From Bacteroidota bacterium (GTDB taxonomy: Bacteria; Bacteroidota; Bacteroidia; AKYH767-A; OLB10), in contig JADJMG010000006.1 in the NCBI GenBank assembly GCA_016709725.1, positions 186,001 through 250,000 of the forward strand: 64,000 bases of DNA. Reading direction: 5' to 3'. The notes under the pieces were generated by a model. That model was not told where the DNA came from and did no database searches. It saw only the letters and a program-made list of their open reading frames with translations. A program made the translations under genes and the position numbers. Shown here piece by piece: positions 20,594 through 30,226 of the stretch. How positions within the stretch are numbered: position 1 is the stretch's first letter; each line of letters begins with the position of its first letter.

Positions 20594-21802
20594 TTATTTA
20601 CTAAGCTTTTTTCGTCGATTTTGCTCTGCCGTTAGCAATGAAAGTTCTCTGCTGGTTTGCCCAGCTATCGAAGTATTTTCTTGTGCTCTTCGCGTTAAAT
20701 AGGGGAGAACATCTGCAACAGGACCATACGGAACATATTTGGCAACATTATATCCTGCATACGCTAAATTGAAACTGATATGGTCACTCATCCCCAATAA
20801 TTGTGAAAAATAAATACGTTTATCGTCTGGCGCTAATGAATATTTATTCATGAGTTCGGTCAATAATAAACTGCTTTGTTCATTATGAGTTCCTGCACAA
20901 ATAGCAATATGTTCTATATGCTCTAAGCAAAATCGCAGTGCTTCATCGTAATCTCTATCGCAATCCGATTTTTGTGCTTGAATAGGCGAAGGATACTGAA
21001 GTTCAATAGCGCGTTGACGCTCTTTTTCCATATATGCTCCACGAACTAATTTCAATCCTAATAAATAATTTCCAGCTCGAGCTCGTTGATAAGCATCCTT
21101 TAAAAATGAGAGACGGTCGTGGCGGTAAAGTTGTAGGGTATTGTAAACGATAAATTCTTGTGTATTGAATTTTTCCATCATCCCTTCTGCTAATCCATCA
21201 ATCGCTGGCTGAATCCATGATTCTTCAGCATCAATGAAAACAGAGACGTGGAGCTTATATCCTTCTTCACAAATTTTCCGAACACGATCTTTTACTCTGG
21301 AAAATTCTGCAGCTTCCTCAGAGCTTAAGGATTCTCCTAAACTTACTTTTTCTAATAAGGAAAATCGTGCAAGCCCAGTCACTTTGAAAACACTAAACGG
21401 AATGTTTTTGTCGTGTTGCGCTCGCTGCACAGTTGCCACAATTTCAGCGCAGCTATGGTCGAATTCTACCTCGTCTTCCTTGCCCTCTACCGAATAGTCT
21501 AAGATGGAGCCTACTCCTAATTCACCTAATCGCGCAATGGTTTTTGAACAGTCGTTGATGTCTTCGCCACCACAAAAATGTTTGAAGATGGTTTTGCGAA
21601 TGATTCCTTTAATCGGTAAATGGTATTTCAGCGAATTTTCTGCCATCCAGCTTCCTATCTTTACTACGGACGGAAAACTGATGGCCTTGAATAGCCAATA
21701 AGCTCTCTTTATTTCATAGTCGCTGCGGAAGGCAAAGGAATGCTCTAAGTTGTCGAAATTTATCTTGCTGGGTCGGTCCTTGATCACGCTCAAAGATAGC
21801 AA
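20594..21802 (-). CDS. Proline dehydrogenase
   Basis: The 402-residue protein has the PutA proline dehydrogenase TIM-barrel. Diagnostic stretches are KLVRGAYMEKERQRA near residue 270 and the C-terminal YVPYGPVADVLPYLTRRAQEN near 365, whose RRxxE residues bind proline. The enzyme oxidises L-proline to pyrroline-5-carboxylate using FAD and feeds electrons to the quinone pool. It is the stand-alone form without the P5C dehydrogenase domain, as is usual in Bacteroidota. The gene sits alone, divergent from aroB. Confidence 0.93.
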   Translation of the reverse strand: MLSLSVIKDRPSKINFDNLEHSFAFRSDYEIKRAYWLFKAISFPSVVKIGSWMAENSLKYHLPIKGIIRKTIFKHFCGGEDINDCSKTIARLGELGVGSILDYSVEGKEDEVEFDHSCAEIVATVQRAQHDKNIPFSVFKVTGLARFSLLEKVSLGESLSSEEAAEFSRVKDRVRKICEEGYKLHVSVFIDAEESWIQPAIDGLAEGMMEKFNTQEFIVYNTLQLYRHDRLSFLKDAYQRARAGNYLLGLKLVRGAYMEKERQRAIELQYPSPIQAQKSDCDRDYDEALRFCLEHIEHIAICAGTHNEQSSLLLTELMNKYSLAPDDKRIYFSQLLGMSDHISFNLAYAGYNVAKYVPYGPVADVLPYLTRRAQENTSIAGQTSRELSLLTAEQNRRKKLSK

Positions 21803-21878
21803 GAAGCCTAATTTGAAAAAGATGATCCTTATTAAAAAATAAAATTATTTGAATTCTATAATGTTGGATTTCAATGAC

Positions 21879-21886
21879 TAAATTTG
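21879..21886 (+). promoter_or_regulatory. Possible -7 promoter element (TAAATTTG) upstream of aroB
   Basis: TAAATTTG matches the Bacteroidota TAnnTTTG consensus exactly and lies 104 bp before the aroB start. No TTG sits at the usual 17-23 bp upstream distance, so this is tentative. Confidence 0.3.
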
Positions 21887-21990
21887 CATCGGAATATTCG
21901 ACCTGATATCCTTCTTAAAATTCCGCTTTTCTGAAGATGGGTTTGGAGGAATAAGGAATCGTTTCCTAAGTTAAATAAATCGTAAAAAAT

Positions 21991-23061
21991 ATGAGTATTG
22001 AGTTCAGTTTTATGCAACAAGGATATCCAGTTTTTTCGGGAGAAAATGCATTGTCTCTTTTGGAAGAGTTGCTAAATGTGCCCAATGATTTTTCTAAAAT
22101 GTTGGTGCTATGTGATGATAATACGTTTGAACATTGCTTGCCATCGCTAAAAAAGCACTTGCCTTCTTCTATTCCTTTTGATTTTTTTAAGATGAAATCT
22201 GGTGAATCATCTAAATCACTTTCGGTTTGTGAATCCATCTGGCAAAAGTTGACAGATATGAAGATGGGCAGAAATGATTTGCTGATCAACCTCGGCGGCG
22301 GAGTAGTGTGTGATGTGGGGGGATTTGTTGCCGCTACGTATTTACGCGGAATTTCTTTTCTTAATATTCCAACTTCGGTAATGGGAATGGTGGATGCCGG
22401 TTTGGGAGGAAAGAATGGAATTGATTTGCATCATCATAAAAATCGTATTGGCTCTTTTGCATTTCCAATTGCCACCGTTTGCGATCCTGTTTTCTTAAAT
22501 ACTTTGCCAGATGTAGAATGGAAGAATGGTTGTGCTGAAGTTTTTAAGCATGCACTGATTGGTGATGCAAAGTTGTTTGAAATGCTTTCTGTAGATGGAT
22601 GTACGAGAGCTAATTTTAATTCATTGCTGCATTCAATTCAAGGGGTGAAATTAAAAGTGGTGGAGGATGATCCTTTTGAAGATGGATTTAGAAAGGTGTT
22701 GAATTTTGGACATACGGTCGGACACGCAATCGAAAGTGCGAGTTTAAAAAAAGATTCCACTCCGCTTTCTCATGGAGAAGCTGTTGCGATGGGAATGATA
22801 ATAGAGAATGAAATTATGTTTCAGTTAGGTGGATTGAATGCATACAGTAATAGTAAGTGTCGAGAGGTATTGGAAAAGCATTTAACGAAAGTGAAAATCA
22901 CTTCTTATTCAGAGGATGAATTGCTTGAATGGATGAAGTTCGACAAGAAAAATGCAAACAGCATTATTCGAATGAGTTTAATCACAAGTATTGGTTCCTG
23001 CTCGTGGAATGTAGAAGTTCCGCAAGATATAATTCGAACGGCGTTACAAAGTTTTAGGTAA
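21991..23061 (+). CDS. aroB: 3-dehydroquinate synthase
   Basis: The 356-residue protein has the NAD-binding LGGGVVCDVGGFVAATYLRG, the IPTSVMGMVDAGLGGKNGID loop, FKHALIGD and the metal-binding NFGHTVGHAIE motif of AroB. It converts DAHP to 3-dehydroquinate with NAD and a divalent metal, the second step of the shikimate pathway. aroA follows after 6 bp on the same strand, so the two form a short aromatic amino acid operon. The gene is intact and its length is normal. Confidence 0.96.
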   Translation: MSIEFSFMQQGYPVFSGENALSLLEELLNVPNDFSKMLVLCDDNTFEHCLPSLKKHLPSSIPFDFFKMKSGESSKSLSVCESIWQKLTDMKMGRNDLLINLGGGVVCDVGGFVAATYLRGISFLNIPTSVMGMVDAGLGGKNGIDLHHHKNRIGSFAFPIATVCDPVFLNTLPDVEWKNGCAEVFKHALIGDAKLFEMLSVDGCTRANFNSLLHSIQGVKLKVVEDDPFEDGFRKVLNFGHTVGHAIESASLKKDSTPLSHGEAVAMGMIIENEIMFQLGGLNAYSNSKCREVLEKHLTKVKITSYSEDELLEWMKFDKKNANSIIRMSLITSIGSCSWNVEVPQDIIRTALQSFR

Positions 23062-23067
23062 CCAAAG

Positions 23068-24285
23068 ATGGAAACTAAAATTATATTTCCCGAAATTTTT
23101 ACGGACTCTAAAATTGAATTGCCTACTTCAAAAAGTATAAGTAATCGCTTATTGCTTATTCATGAATTAGGAAAGTTTGGATTTGAAGGAATGAATTGGT
23201 CGCAGGCCGATGATACGCAAGTACTAAAAAATTTACTAGAAAATAAATATGACATAGAGGATTGCGAGGCCGGCGGAACTACCTTCCGTTTTTTATTGGC
23301 ATTGCGTTGCTTACAAGGAAAAGAAACGATCTTAACAGGCTCCACGCGTTTGAAGGAGCGACCCATTCAACCTTTGGTGGAGGCATTGAATAATTTAGGT
23401 GCTAAGATTGAGTATTTGGAAAAAGAAGGATTTCCGCCTTTGAAATTAAATCCATGTTCACTGACTGGAAGTGAAATTGAGATTTCTTCTTCAATCAGTA
23501 GTCAATTTATTTCTGCTTTGTTGTTGATTGCCCCCTACCTTCCTAATGGATTAATTATTTCATGGAAAGATCAACCGGTTTCTTTTTCCTATGTGGAAAT
23601 GACCATTCAATTGATGAAGCAGTATGGTGTAGATGTTATTCAGAGTGAATTTAGCTTGCAAGTTTCTAAAGGAGCATATCAAGTCAATAATTTTTCCATT
23701 CCTGCAGATTGGTCGGCAGCTGTTTTTTTCTTTGTGATGGCAGCTTTAAAAACCAATCAATCCATTCATCTAAAAAATATTAAATCAAATTCATTTCAAG
23801 GCGATGAAAAATTGTTAGCGTGGATGACGGATTGGGGTGTGGAAAGTAAAGAACTAGACGACGGATTGTTAATTGTAGGGAAGAGAATTCCTACTCGCGA
23901 TTTTGAATACGATTTTACCAATACTCCCGATCTCGCTCAAGCATTTGCGGTAATGGCTGCCGTTAGTAATTGCAGATTATTACTCACCGGACTCTCCACT
24001 TTAATCGGCAAAGAAACGAATCGACTCCTCGCCCTAAAAACCGAACTCGAAAGCCGGAGCAGAAATTGCCATCACCCATCACTCACTGGAAGTAAGAAAA
24101 GGAATCCGCAAAGAATTTTTGATAAAACAATTTTTAATACTTACGACGATCACCGCATGGTAATGGCGTTAAGTTTATTGGGTTTATCAGGCACACCCGT
24201 TGTGTTGGATGACATCAGCCCAGTCTCAAAATCCTTTCCGAATTATTTTGGCGAGTTGGGAACGATAGGAGTGTTGGTTTTCTAA
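23068..24285 (+). CDS. aroA: 3-phosphoshikimate 1-carboxyvinyltransferase (EPSP synthase), internal segment out of frame
   Basis: The 405-residue frame carries KSISNRLLLI near residue 20, the AGGTTFRF loop, RLKERPIQPL, and NTYDDHRMVMALS near the C-terminus, all hallmarks of AroA. It joins phosphoenolpyruvate to shikimate-3-phosphate. Residues about 328-350 are not AroA-like as read. The same DNA read one base over gives AGAEIAITHHSLEVRKG, which fits the family. The frame therefore seems to leave at the A3 run 24050-24052 and return at the T5 run 24116-24120, with a net change divisible by three. Either a sequence error or a real short frame swap would explain this. Confidence 0.93.
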   Translation: METKIIFPEIFTDSKIELPTSKSISNRLLLIHELGKFGFEGMNWSQADDTQVLKNLLENKYDIEDCEAGGTTFRFLLALRCLQGKETILTGSTRLKERPIQPLVEALNNLGAKIEYLEKEGFPPLKLNPCSLTGSEIEISSSISSQFISALLLIAPYLPNGLIISWKDQPVSFSYVEMTIQLMKQYGVDVIQSEFSLQVSKGAYQVNNFSIPADWSAAVFFFVMAALKTNQSIHLKNIKSNSFQGDEKLLAWMTDWGVESKELDDGLLIVGKRIPTRDFEYDFTNTPDLAQAFAVMAAVSNCRLLLTGLSTLIGKETNRLLALKTELESRSRNCHHPSLTGSKKRNPQRIFDKTIFNTYDDHRMVMALSLLGLSGTPVVLDDISPVSKSFPNYFGELGTIGVLVF

Positions 24286-24726
24286 TGACTTTGCATGATT
24301 TATCTTTGTTTCTTATTTTGATTCCATGGATCTTCACGTCTCGACCTTTAAGGGAAAAATTAGCGAGTAGCAAAGCGACAGTTTGGCTTAGCGCCTTTGC
24401 GCCTTTGCGAGAAAAATTAGCGAGTAGCAAAGCGACCGTTTGTCTTAGCGCCTTTGCGCCTTTGCGAGAAAAATTGGCGAAGAGATAAGCAACCGAATGG
24501 CTCTGCGTCTTTACGAGCCTGAGAGAAATTTTAACCTCGCATAACCTTTGCGTCCTGCGTCTCTGCGAGAAGTATTAGCATCGTACAGTCACTGCGAGAA
24601 AATTTAGCATAGTGGAGCATCTGCTAACTACGAGTTATTTCTTTATGATTCAAAATTAAAAACGCCTAAATTTATTAGAGCTTTCTATTTGATTTTTTTA
24701 AATTTAAGTTTGATTTAAATAAATGT
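24286..24726. repeat. 57-bp tandem repeat and related GCGCCTTTGCG copies
   Basis: From 24354 a 57-bp unit (GAAAAATTAGCGAGTAGCAA, then AGCGAC, then CTTAGCGCCTTTGCGCCTTT and GCGA) is repeated twice, with a third partial copy from 24468. Diverged fragments run on to about 24610. Because 57 is divisible by three, the array leaves an open frame on both strands, but its content is only repeat. No gene is supported in this interval. Confidence 0.85.
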
Positions 24727-25760
24727 TTAACTTCCGCCCAATTTTTTGATAGTATTCCTAATTCTTTCTTGTTGGTTTTCAGGAGCAATAGTCAGCGCAA
24801 TTTTATAATTCTTTATGGCCTCTTTTTTATTTCCTGAATTTTCAAGTGCTTCGGCTAAACTGTCGTAAACGTTCCACGATTCAGGATATTTTTTTACATT
24901 GAGTTTGAAAATGTCAAGCGCCTCATTCATTTTTTTCTGTCCCATCAAAAGATATCCGTAAGTGTTCAATTGATTTTCGTCGGCAAGGGTTAGTGCTTCT
25001 TTTCTGAATATAGCTGCTTCACTCGCCTTCCCTTGTTTGTCAAGAAGGTTTGCTTTGGTGCTCAAATTTGTAAAGGTCTTTTGGATGGTGATGGATTTAT
25101 CTATCCAAACAGAAGCTTGATCTAAATGAATATTGTTTTCGATGCAGTATGTCGCCGCCTGATTATGTCCTTGCCAAAAGAATCCAGCAACACCGTCTAA
25201 CTCTTTATGCATATTTCCATAAACGATTTCATGTACATCTACTTCAATTTTAAAAGGGACTTCAATTTTTTCCCATTTTAAAATTGCGATCACAGAATTA
25301 GGTTGTGGATGGTTGAATGAATAACTTAACCAGTCTTGCAGGTTACCCGTATTCGGTTTAACCTTTGTACGTAATGCGTCCTCTTTTTCTTTATAGAAAA
25401 AACTTCCCCACGAGTAATTGTTTTTCGAAAAAATGATGGTCCATTCGTCAGCAGTTGGAATCATATGCAAACCATAGGTACCTGCTGCTAAATTTTACCT
25501 TCTACTTTTACATTCGTAGAAAATGAAATCGTAGTATTTTCATTGGCTCCAGCGCGCCAAACTTGGTCGTAAGGAACCAATTCACCCCAAATAGTCCTTC
25601 CCTGCGTGAGTGGACTGTGATAAGTAATTTTGATATCAGTCAATCCAATTCTTTGCTCAATAGCACAGCGTTGACTTGCTTCTGGTTTGGTTAAATTAGT
25701 TTGTGCTATAGAATGAAAACTACCTATCAAGAACGAGAATAATAGAATAATTTTTTTCAT
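24727..25760 (-). CDS. DUF2911 protein with C-terminal TPR region (frameshifted)
   Basis: The start at 25760 gives a signal peptide (FLIGSFHSIAQT). The DUF2911 domain (about 25-185) has ITYHSPLTQGRTIWGELVP and WRAGANENTTISFS, and after the frame break MIPTADEWTIIFSKN and WGSFFY. The rest (about 190-343) is TPR-like (ALDIFKLNVKKYPESWNVYDS, ALTIAPENQQ). The two frames join if one base is added at the T4 run 25493-25496, giving GKNLAAGTYGLHMIP. DUF2911 proteins are secreted and of unknown function, widespread in Bacteroidota. Confidence 0.82.
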
Positions 25761-26011
25761 GTTTTTAGTTTTTAGATGGAACTCGAAAACGAAGGTATTA
25801 AATATGGTTTGCGTATAAACGAAAAAAACAGAATTTTACAATTCGATGAGGGGTAGGTGATAAGCAAGAACTTTTTCTCGACAAACGAACAGAATGTAAC
25901 GTCGAAAGCATAGAAGAATTATTTAGAAAGATCTTCTCAAGTAGAAAATGAAAATTTTTTGACAGTGTTTTATTGTGAAAAAGTCATGATCTGTCGATTG
26001 TATTTAAAAAG

Positions 26012-26401
26012 TTATTCAATATTTACAGAGATTGCCTCTAATAATTTTGAGGTCCCAAGTTCATCTTGAGCCCGAATATATTCAATGAGAAATGTTTTTG
26101 TTTCAAGATTCAGCTGTTCACGAATACTCCTTGGAATTGTATTTCCTTTTACCTTAATTTCAGATGAACGATTATCCTTTTTTGAAAATAGAGTTAAAGT
26201 AAAACTCATTATCGTTAAGTTAGAGTCTGAAGTCTCAACTTTTAAATCACATTTGTTCAACTCATCCATGGTTAAGGAAATAACAGATGCTTTTCCTTGG
26301 CCCATTTTGTTGCAAAAAGTGATGGTATTAGGATTATTATCTTGTGCAATTACTGCTAAATAGAAAAGGTTTAAAACAAGTAGTATAGTGGTTTTTCTCA
26401 T
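26012..26401 (-). CDS. Small secreted protein resembling the C-terminal domain of GldM
   Basis: 129 residues with a signal peptide ending near FYLAVIAQD. The mature part reads like the last domain of the gliding/T9SS protein GldM: a KxDLKVE strand, TIMSFTLTLFSK, an xVKGNTIP turn, IEYIRAQDE and the terminal LEAISVNIE. GldM itself is about 500 residues with an N-terminal membrane helix, so this is a stand-alone domain. The similarity is judged by eye and could be convergent beta-sandwich pattern. Function is unknown. Confidence 0.5.
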   Translation of the reverse strand: MRKTTILLVLNLFYLAVIAQDNNPNTITFCNKMGQGKASVISLTMDELNKCDLKVETSDSNLTIMSFTLTLFSKKDNRSSEIKVKGNTIPRSIREQLNLETKTFLIEYIRAQDELGTSKLLEAISVNIE

Positions 26402-26454
26402 GTTACTTTTCGAAATTTATCAATAATTCAATTCGAATAAAAAATTATGCTAAT

Positions 26455-27000
26455 TTATAATAAGAAATTTCCATTTGAGGGGTTTGGAAATACCGTGTAT
26501 GAATTATTTATTGTTGTATCTATAGGATCGACAGGTAGGATGGGGATGAAACAAGTGTCCCAAGGGCACATACAATAGCTTAAATAGGCAGTAATTTTAA
26601 AATAACCTCCATTAGAGACTTTGGCATACCACATTAGAAAGGGGCCGCCAATAATAAAATCTACTGTTCCTCCACTTATGTAAAGTGAGTCTACATTGAG
26701 TGCGCCATGTTTGTGAAATCTAGCTCCTGAATAAACATATATGTTGTGATGTCCACAAAGGGCTCCGCCTAGGCTATCTATTTGCATAAAGGCTCCTGCG
26801 TTCAAAAATATATCTGTATCAAAATAGACAGTATCTCTAATCAAAATAGTGTCATTTGTAGAGTATGCCGGCATTACACCAGATAACCAAATTGAACTAT
26901 CGGCCCAGTTTCCATTTTCTTTAGTAATCCATGTGGTTGATTTCGCTGAATGAAAAAATATCAAGAGAAATAGGATGATATAACAACTGCAGAGTTTCAT
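26455..27000 (-). CDS. Secreted beta-helix-like protein with truncated T9SS sorting domain
   Basis: 181 residues with a signal peptide (IILFLLIFFHSAKST) followed by WITKENGNWADSSIW, a pattern common at the N-terminus of Bacteroidota surface proteins whose repeated short strands suggest a beta-helix. It ends at YTVFPNPSNGNFLL, the exact beginning of a type A sorting domain, and then stops. All three frames close within a few codons downstream, so the missing ~65 residues are not nearby. The protein probably cannot be secreted by T9SS as it stands. Confidence 0.65.
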   Translation of the reverse strand: MKLCSCYIILFLLIFFHSAKSTTWITKENGNWADSSIWLSGVMPAYSTNDTILIRDTVYFDTDIFLNAGAFMQIDSLGGALCGHHNIYVYSGARFHKHGALNVDSLYISGGTVDFIIGGPFLMWYAKVSNGGYFKITAYLSYCMCPWDTCFIPILPVDPIDTTINNSYTVFPNPSNGNFLL

Positions 27001-27062
27001 TTAATTGAATTTAAGTGCCCAATTTATTTTGGGATTTGGCCTCGACCACTTTTATACTGAAT

Positions 27063-27834
27063 TTATTTTATTGCATAATACCCTGTAATATTTAAACCTC
27101 CGCTCCAAAGGTAGGCTGTAACTGGCGTGTCAATGATTCTCAATAAGCCATAACGAAACGTCGGTTCAACTCTGAAATTTATTCTCTCACTTATTTTATA
27201 ATCCATGCCTACACTAATCGTTGGGGTTAAATTAAGCGTCTTGAATTCATAGGGCTGATCGATCGTATTTCGTTTGATGTCGCCGTCTTCGTATTCAAAA
27301 ACACTCGTCTGCGTCGCATTTATTAAAATATTAGTGGTTACTCCTAGGCTCGCAACAAAATGAATTCTCTTTTCGCCAAAAATAAAAATGGCTCTTATCG
27401 GAACATCTAAATAGTGATAATTGTAAACAAATTTAATCTTTTTTGGACCTACTGTGCCATTAGAAGTATAAACAAAACCGTAACGTGGATCAATCATGTC
27501 ACCAAAAGTTAAATTCGAAGCCTTGAATGCGAAACCTTTGTTTGAATAGTGTACACCCGATTCTATTCCAAATTTTTTTGAAATGTTGTAGCAAAAATTA
27601 AATCCAGCGGTATAACCAATTTTGAATATTTCATCTTTGTCACGTAATTCAATGATTTCATTACTTATTGAACTTCCGTTAGTGCTCTCCAGCGTACGAT
27701 AACAATAATCCGGTGAAATATTTATCCCGATCAAAAATCGCTTATATGATGGCGTTACATTTAACTTTTAAAGTGTCTTGCCCGAACGATAGAAGTGAAA
27801 TCAACATCGCTAAAATTGTTATAAGTTGTTTCAT
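27063..27834 (-). CDS. Outer membrane beta-barrel protein, PorT-like fold (frameshifted near the 5' end)
   Basis: The start at 27834 (MKQLITILAMLISLLSFGQ) gives a clean signal peptide, but that frame ends after 30 codons. One base fewer in the T4 run 27766-27769 joins DTLKLNVTPSYKRF to the long frame. The mature protein alternates hydrophobic strands with short turns (GYTAGFNFCYNISKKFGIESG, YHYLDVPIRAIF, ISVGMDYKISERINFRVEP), typical of the outer-membrane beta-barrel domain of 8-10 strands common in Bacteroidota. Role unknown; it is not the T9SS PorT itself, which is encoded 2 kb away. Confidence 0.72.
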
Positions 27835-27902
27835 CTAATTTCTGTTAAAATTCACAATCACTTTGAAGACACTGAGTCGGTTAATCTAAATATCCCCTAA
27901 AT

Positions 27903-29481
27903 CTACAAATTTTCCAAATACCGTACACTTGCCTCCGCACATCTTTCCCCATCCATAGCAGCCGAAATAATCCCTCCTGCATATCCTGCCCCTTCAGCAC
28001 AAGGAAAAAGTCCTTTGATTTGAGGATGCATGCAAGTTTCTTTGTCTCTGGGAATTCTAACGGGTGATGATGTTCTCGACTCCGTAGCGACTAACATGGC
28101 TTCATTGGAATAATATCCTTTCATCTTTTTTCCGAATTCGATCAGTCCTTTTTGCAAGGGTTTTAAAATGGAAGTAGGTAGTACATCTTTTAAATCGCTT
28201 GATTTTACACCAGGCAAATACGACGTAGAGTTAATACTTTTCGAAAATTTCCCTTCGCAAAAGTCAACCATTCGTTGTGCAGGTGCCACTAATCTTCCTC
28301 CTCCTGCATCAAAGCAAGCTCGCTCTACTGCCGACTGAAATTCCATCGCGGCTAACGGTCCATGCGCAGCAAATGCTTTCATGTCTTCCTGTTCTACACT
28401 CACCACCATTCCCGAATTCGCAAACGGATTATTTCGTTTTGAGGGCGACCATCCATTCACAACCACTTCGCCCGGCGCTGTAGAAGCAGGAGCAATAATT
28501 CCGCCCGGACACATGCAAAAACTATACACTCCCTTGCCTTCAAATTGTCCACTGAAACTGTAGGAAGCAGGAGGGAGGAACTCCGAGCGAGAATCACAAT
28601 GGTACTGTACTTGATCAATAAGTTCTTGTGGATGTTCAATGCGAACGCCGAGGGCAAAATCTTTCGCTTCGATTAAAATATTTTGATGATGTAGAAGTTT
28701 GAAAAACATCCCGCGCCGAATGTCCTGTCGCTAGTATAATTGATTTTCCATCGATCGAATAATCCATTCCACCTTCCGACGGTGTCACCGTAATCCCTTG
28801 AACTTGTTGATCGGTAATTTTTATGGACATCAACAAAGTATTAAAATGGACTTCGCCACCACAGGCTTCAATGGCTTCACGCATCGCTGTTACAATGCCG
28901 GGGAGTTTATTGGTGCCAATGTGTGGGTGTGCATCAATGGTGATGTCATTCGTGGCTCCAAACTGTACAAAGGTGGCTAAGGCTCGTTTTACATTTCCTC
29001 TTTTATCAGAGCGTGTATATAGTTTACCGTCGGAGTAAGTTCCTGCACCACCTTCACCAAAACAATAGTTTGAATTTGGATTTACTTCTCCAAGTTTACT
29101 GATCAGCGCTAAATCTCTTCTGCGTTGTCGAACATCTTTACCGCGTTCTATGAGGATGGGTTTGTAACCAAGTTCAATGAGCTGTATGGAAGCGAAAAGT
29201 CCGGCAGGACCCGCGCCAATGACTAATACAGGTTTCTTATTTCTTACATCCTGTAATGTTCGAACTTCTTTTTCAAGGATAGGTAATTCTTCTTGAAGAG
29301 CTACATCAAAAAACAACCTGAATTTTACTTGTTTCGATCGCGCATCAATGGATCGTTTCACCAATCGAAAGTCACGAATATCTTTTTCGGAAATGCGAAG
29401 TTGTTTTGCTATTTTATTTTTGAACTCTTGCTCGTGGGTTGCCTCTTCGGGTAACAACACCAGCTCTATTCTTTGTAGCAT
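27903..29481 (-). CDS. NAD(P)/FAD-dependent oxidoreductase (FAD-dependent dehydrogenase family; frameshifted)
   Basis: The reconstructed protein is about 526 residues. After an N-terminal alpha/beta region (to about 85) the FAD-binding GAGPAGLFASIQLIE appears near residue 94, then FGEGGAGTYSDGKLYTR and ILATGHSARDVF. The second part has FALGVRIEHPQELID, FCMCPGGIIAPAS and the C-terminal GLFPCAEGAGYAGGIISAAMDG that closes the FAD site. The two frames join with one added base in the A5 run at 28702-28706, giving ARDVFFKLLHHQ. Members of this family are widespread and mostly uncharacterised; substrate unknown. Confidence 0.88.
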
Positions 29482-29512
29482 GGGAATCTTTTTCTAGTAA
29501 TCCAATGAAGCT

Positions 29513-30226
29513 TTATTCGAAAGTTAAGGAGAATGTAAATACTCTCGATTTCAAGGATGAGATGGTAGTAGTGTACACCGATGGATCGGTCGTTAAAACA
29601 TTGGGGATTCCTTGAAACATTTTTATCTCAGGAGCAAATTTGAAAAGAGGTAAGTAAAGATCCATTCCTAATCCAATGGTATAACCGTAATCTTTACGTT
29701 CAAGCTTCACCAATTCATTTTCATTTTCAACTTTGGCTTGAGAAACTAAGTCAATCATGTACCTAAATCCACCTGTTACATAGAACCGGTAGTTGTTGAC
29801 ACGATTCGATTTGAATTTTAACTCTAATGGAAATTCAATGAATGTGGATTCCACTTTTTTAACCACCATATCAGTCGGTCCAATGGGAGTGGTCATTTTG
29901 TAATTCAAATTTCTTTGAGAAAAAGCTAAGTCTGGAACAAATCGTAAATCGAAATTATTCCCCAAGTGTAAATTGCAAATGATTCCTAAATTGAACCCAG
30001 ATTTACCATCTGCTTCTACAACTAAAACACTATCCGATTTATAAAAATTATCTGCCTTTGTTAATCGGAAATCCGTAGTGTTCGTACCTAATAAAAATCC
30101 AAAGTGAATTTTTTGTTTGTCGTACTTTTCTAAATTTTTAACCTTCATGCGTTGTGCATAGCTAGGACTTCCTATCAAAACGATAAGACAAATGGTAAGT
30201 AAAGAAATATTCTTACTTAGGTTCAT
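29513..30226 (-). CDS. porT: PorT, outer membrane component of the type IX secretion system
   Basis: 237 residues with a signal peptide ending in SPSYAQ and a predicted eight-strand beta-barrel (HFGFLLGTNTTDF, GFNLGIICNLHLGNNFDLRF, TFIEFPLELKFKSNRVNNYR, YGYTIGLGMDLYLPLFKFAPEIK). In Bacteroidota porT commonly follows the menaquinone methyltransferase gene, and here the two overlap by 4 bp. PorT is needed for T9SS secretion and gliding and lies in the outer membrane. Its presence agrees with the several cargo proteins in this window. Confidence 0.85.
   Translation of the reverse strand: MNLSKNISLLTICLIVLIGSPSYAQRMKVKNLEKYDKQKIHFGFLLGTNTTDFRLTKADNFYKSDSVLVVEADGKSGFNLGIICNLHLGNNFDLRFVPDLAFSQRNLNYKMTTPIGPTDMVVKKVESTFIEFPLELKFKSNRVNNYRFYVTGGFRYMIDLVSQAKVENENELVKLERKDYGYTIGLGMDLYLPLFKFAPEIKMFQGIPNVLTTDPSVYTTTISSLKSRVFTFSLTFE

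Noticed and set aside
24285..24488. Protein gene after aroA
   Set aside because: The open frame is made of the 57-bp tandem repeat and has no other content.
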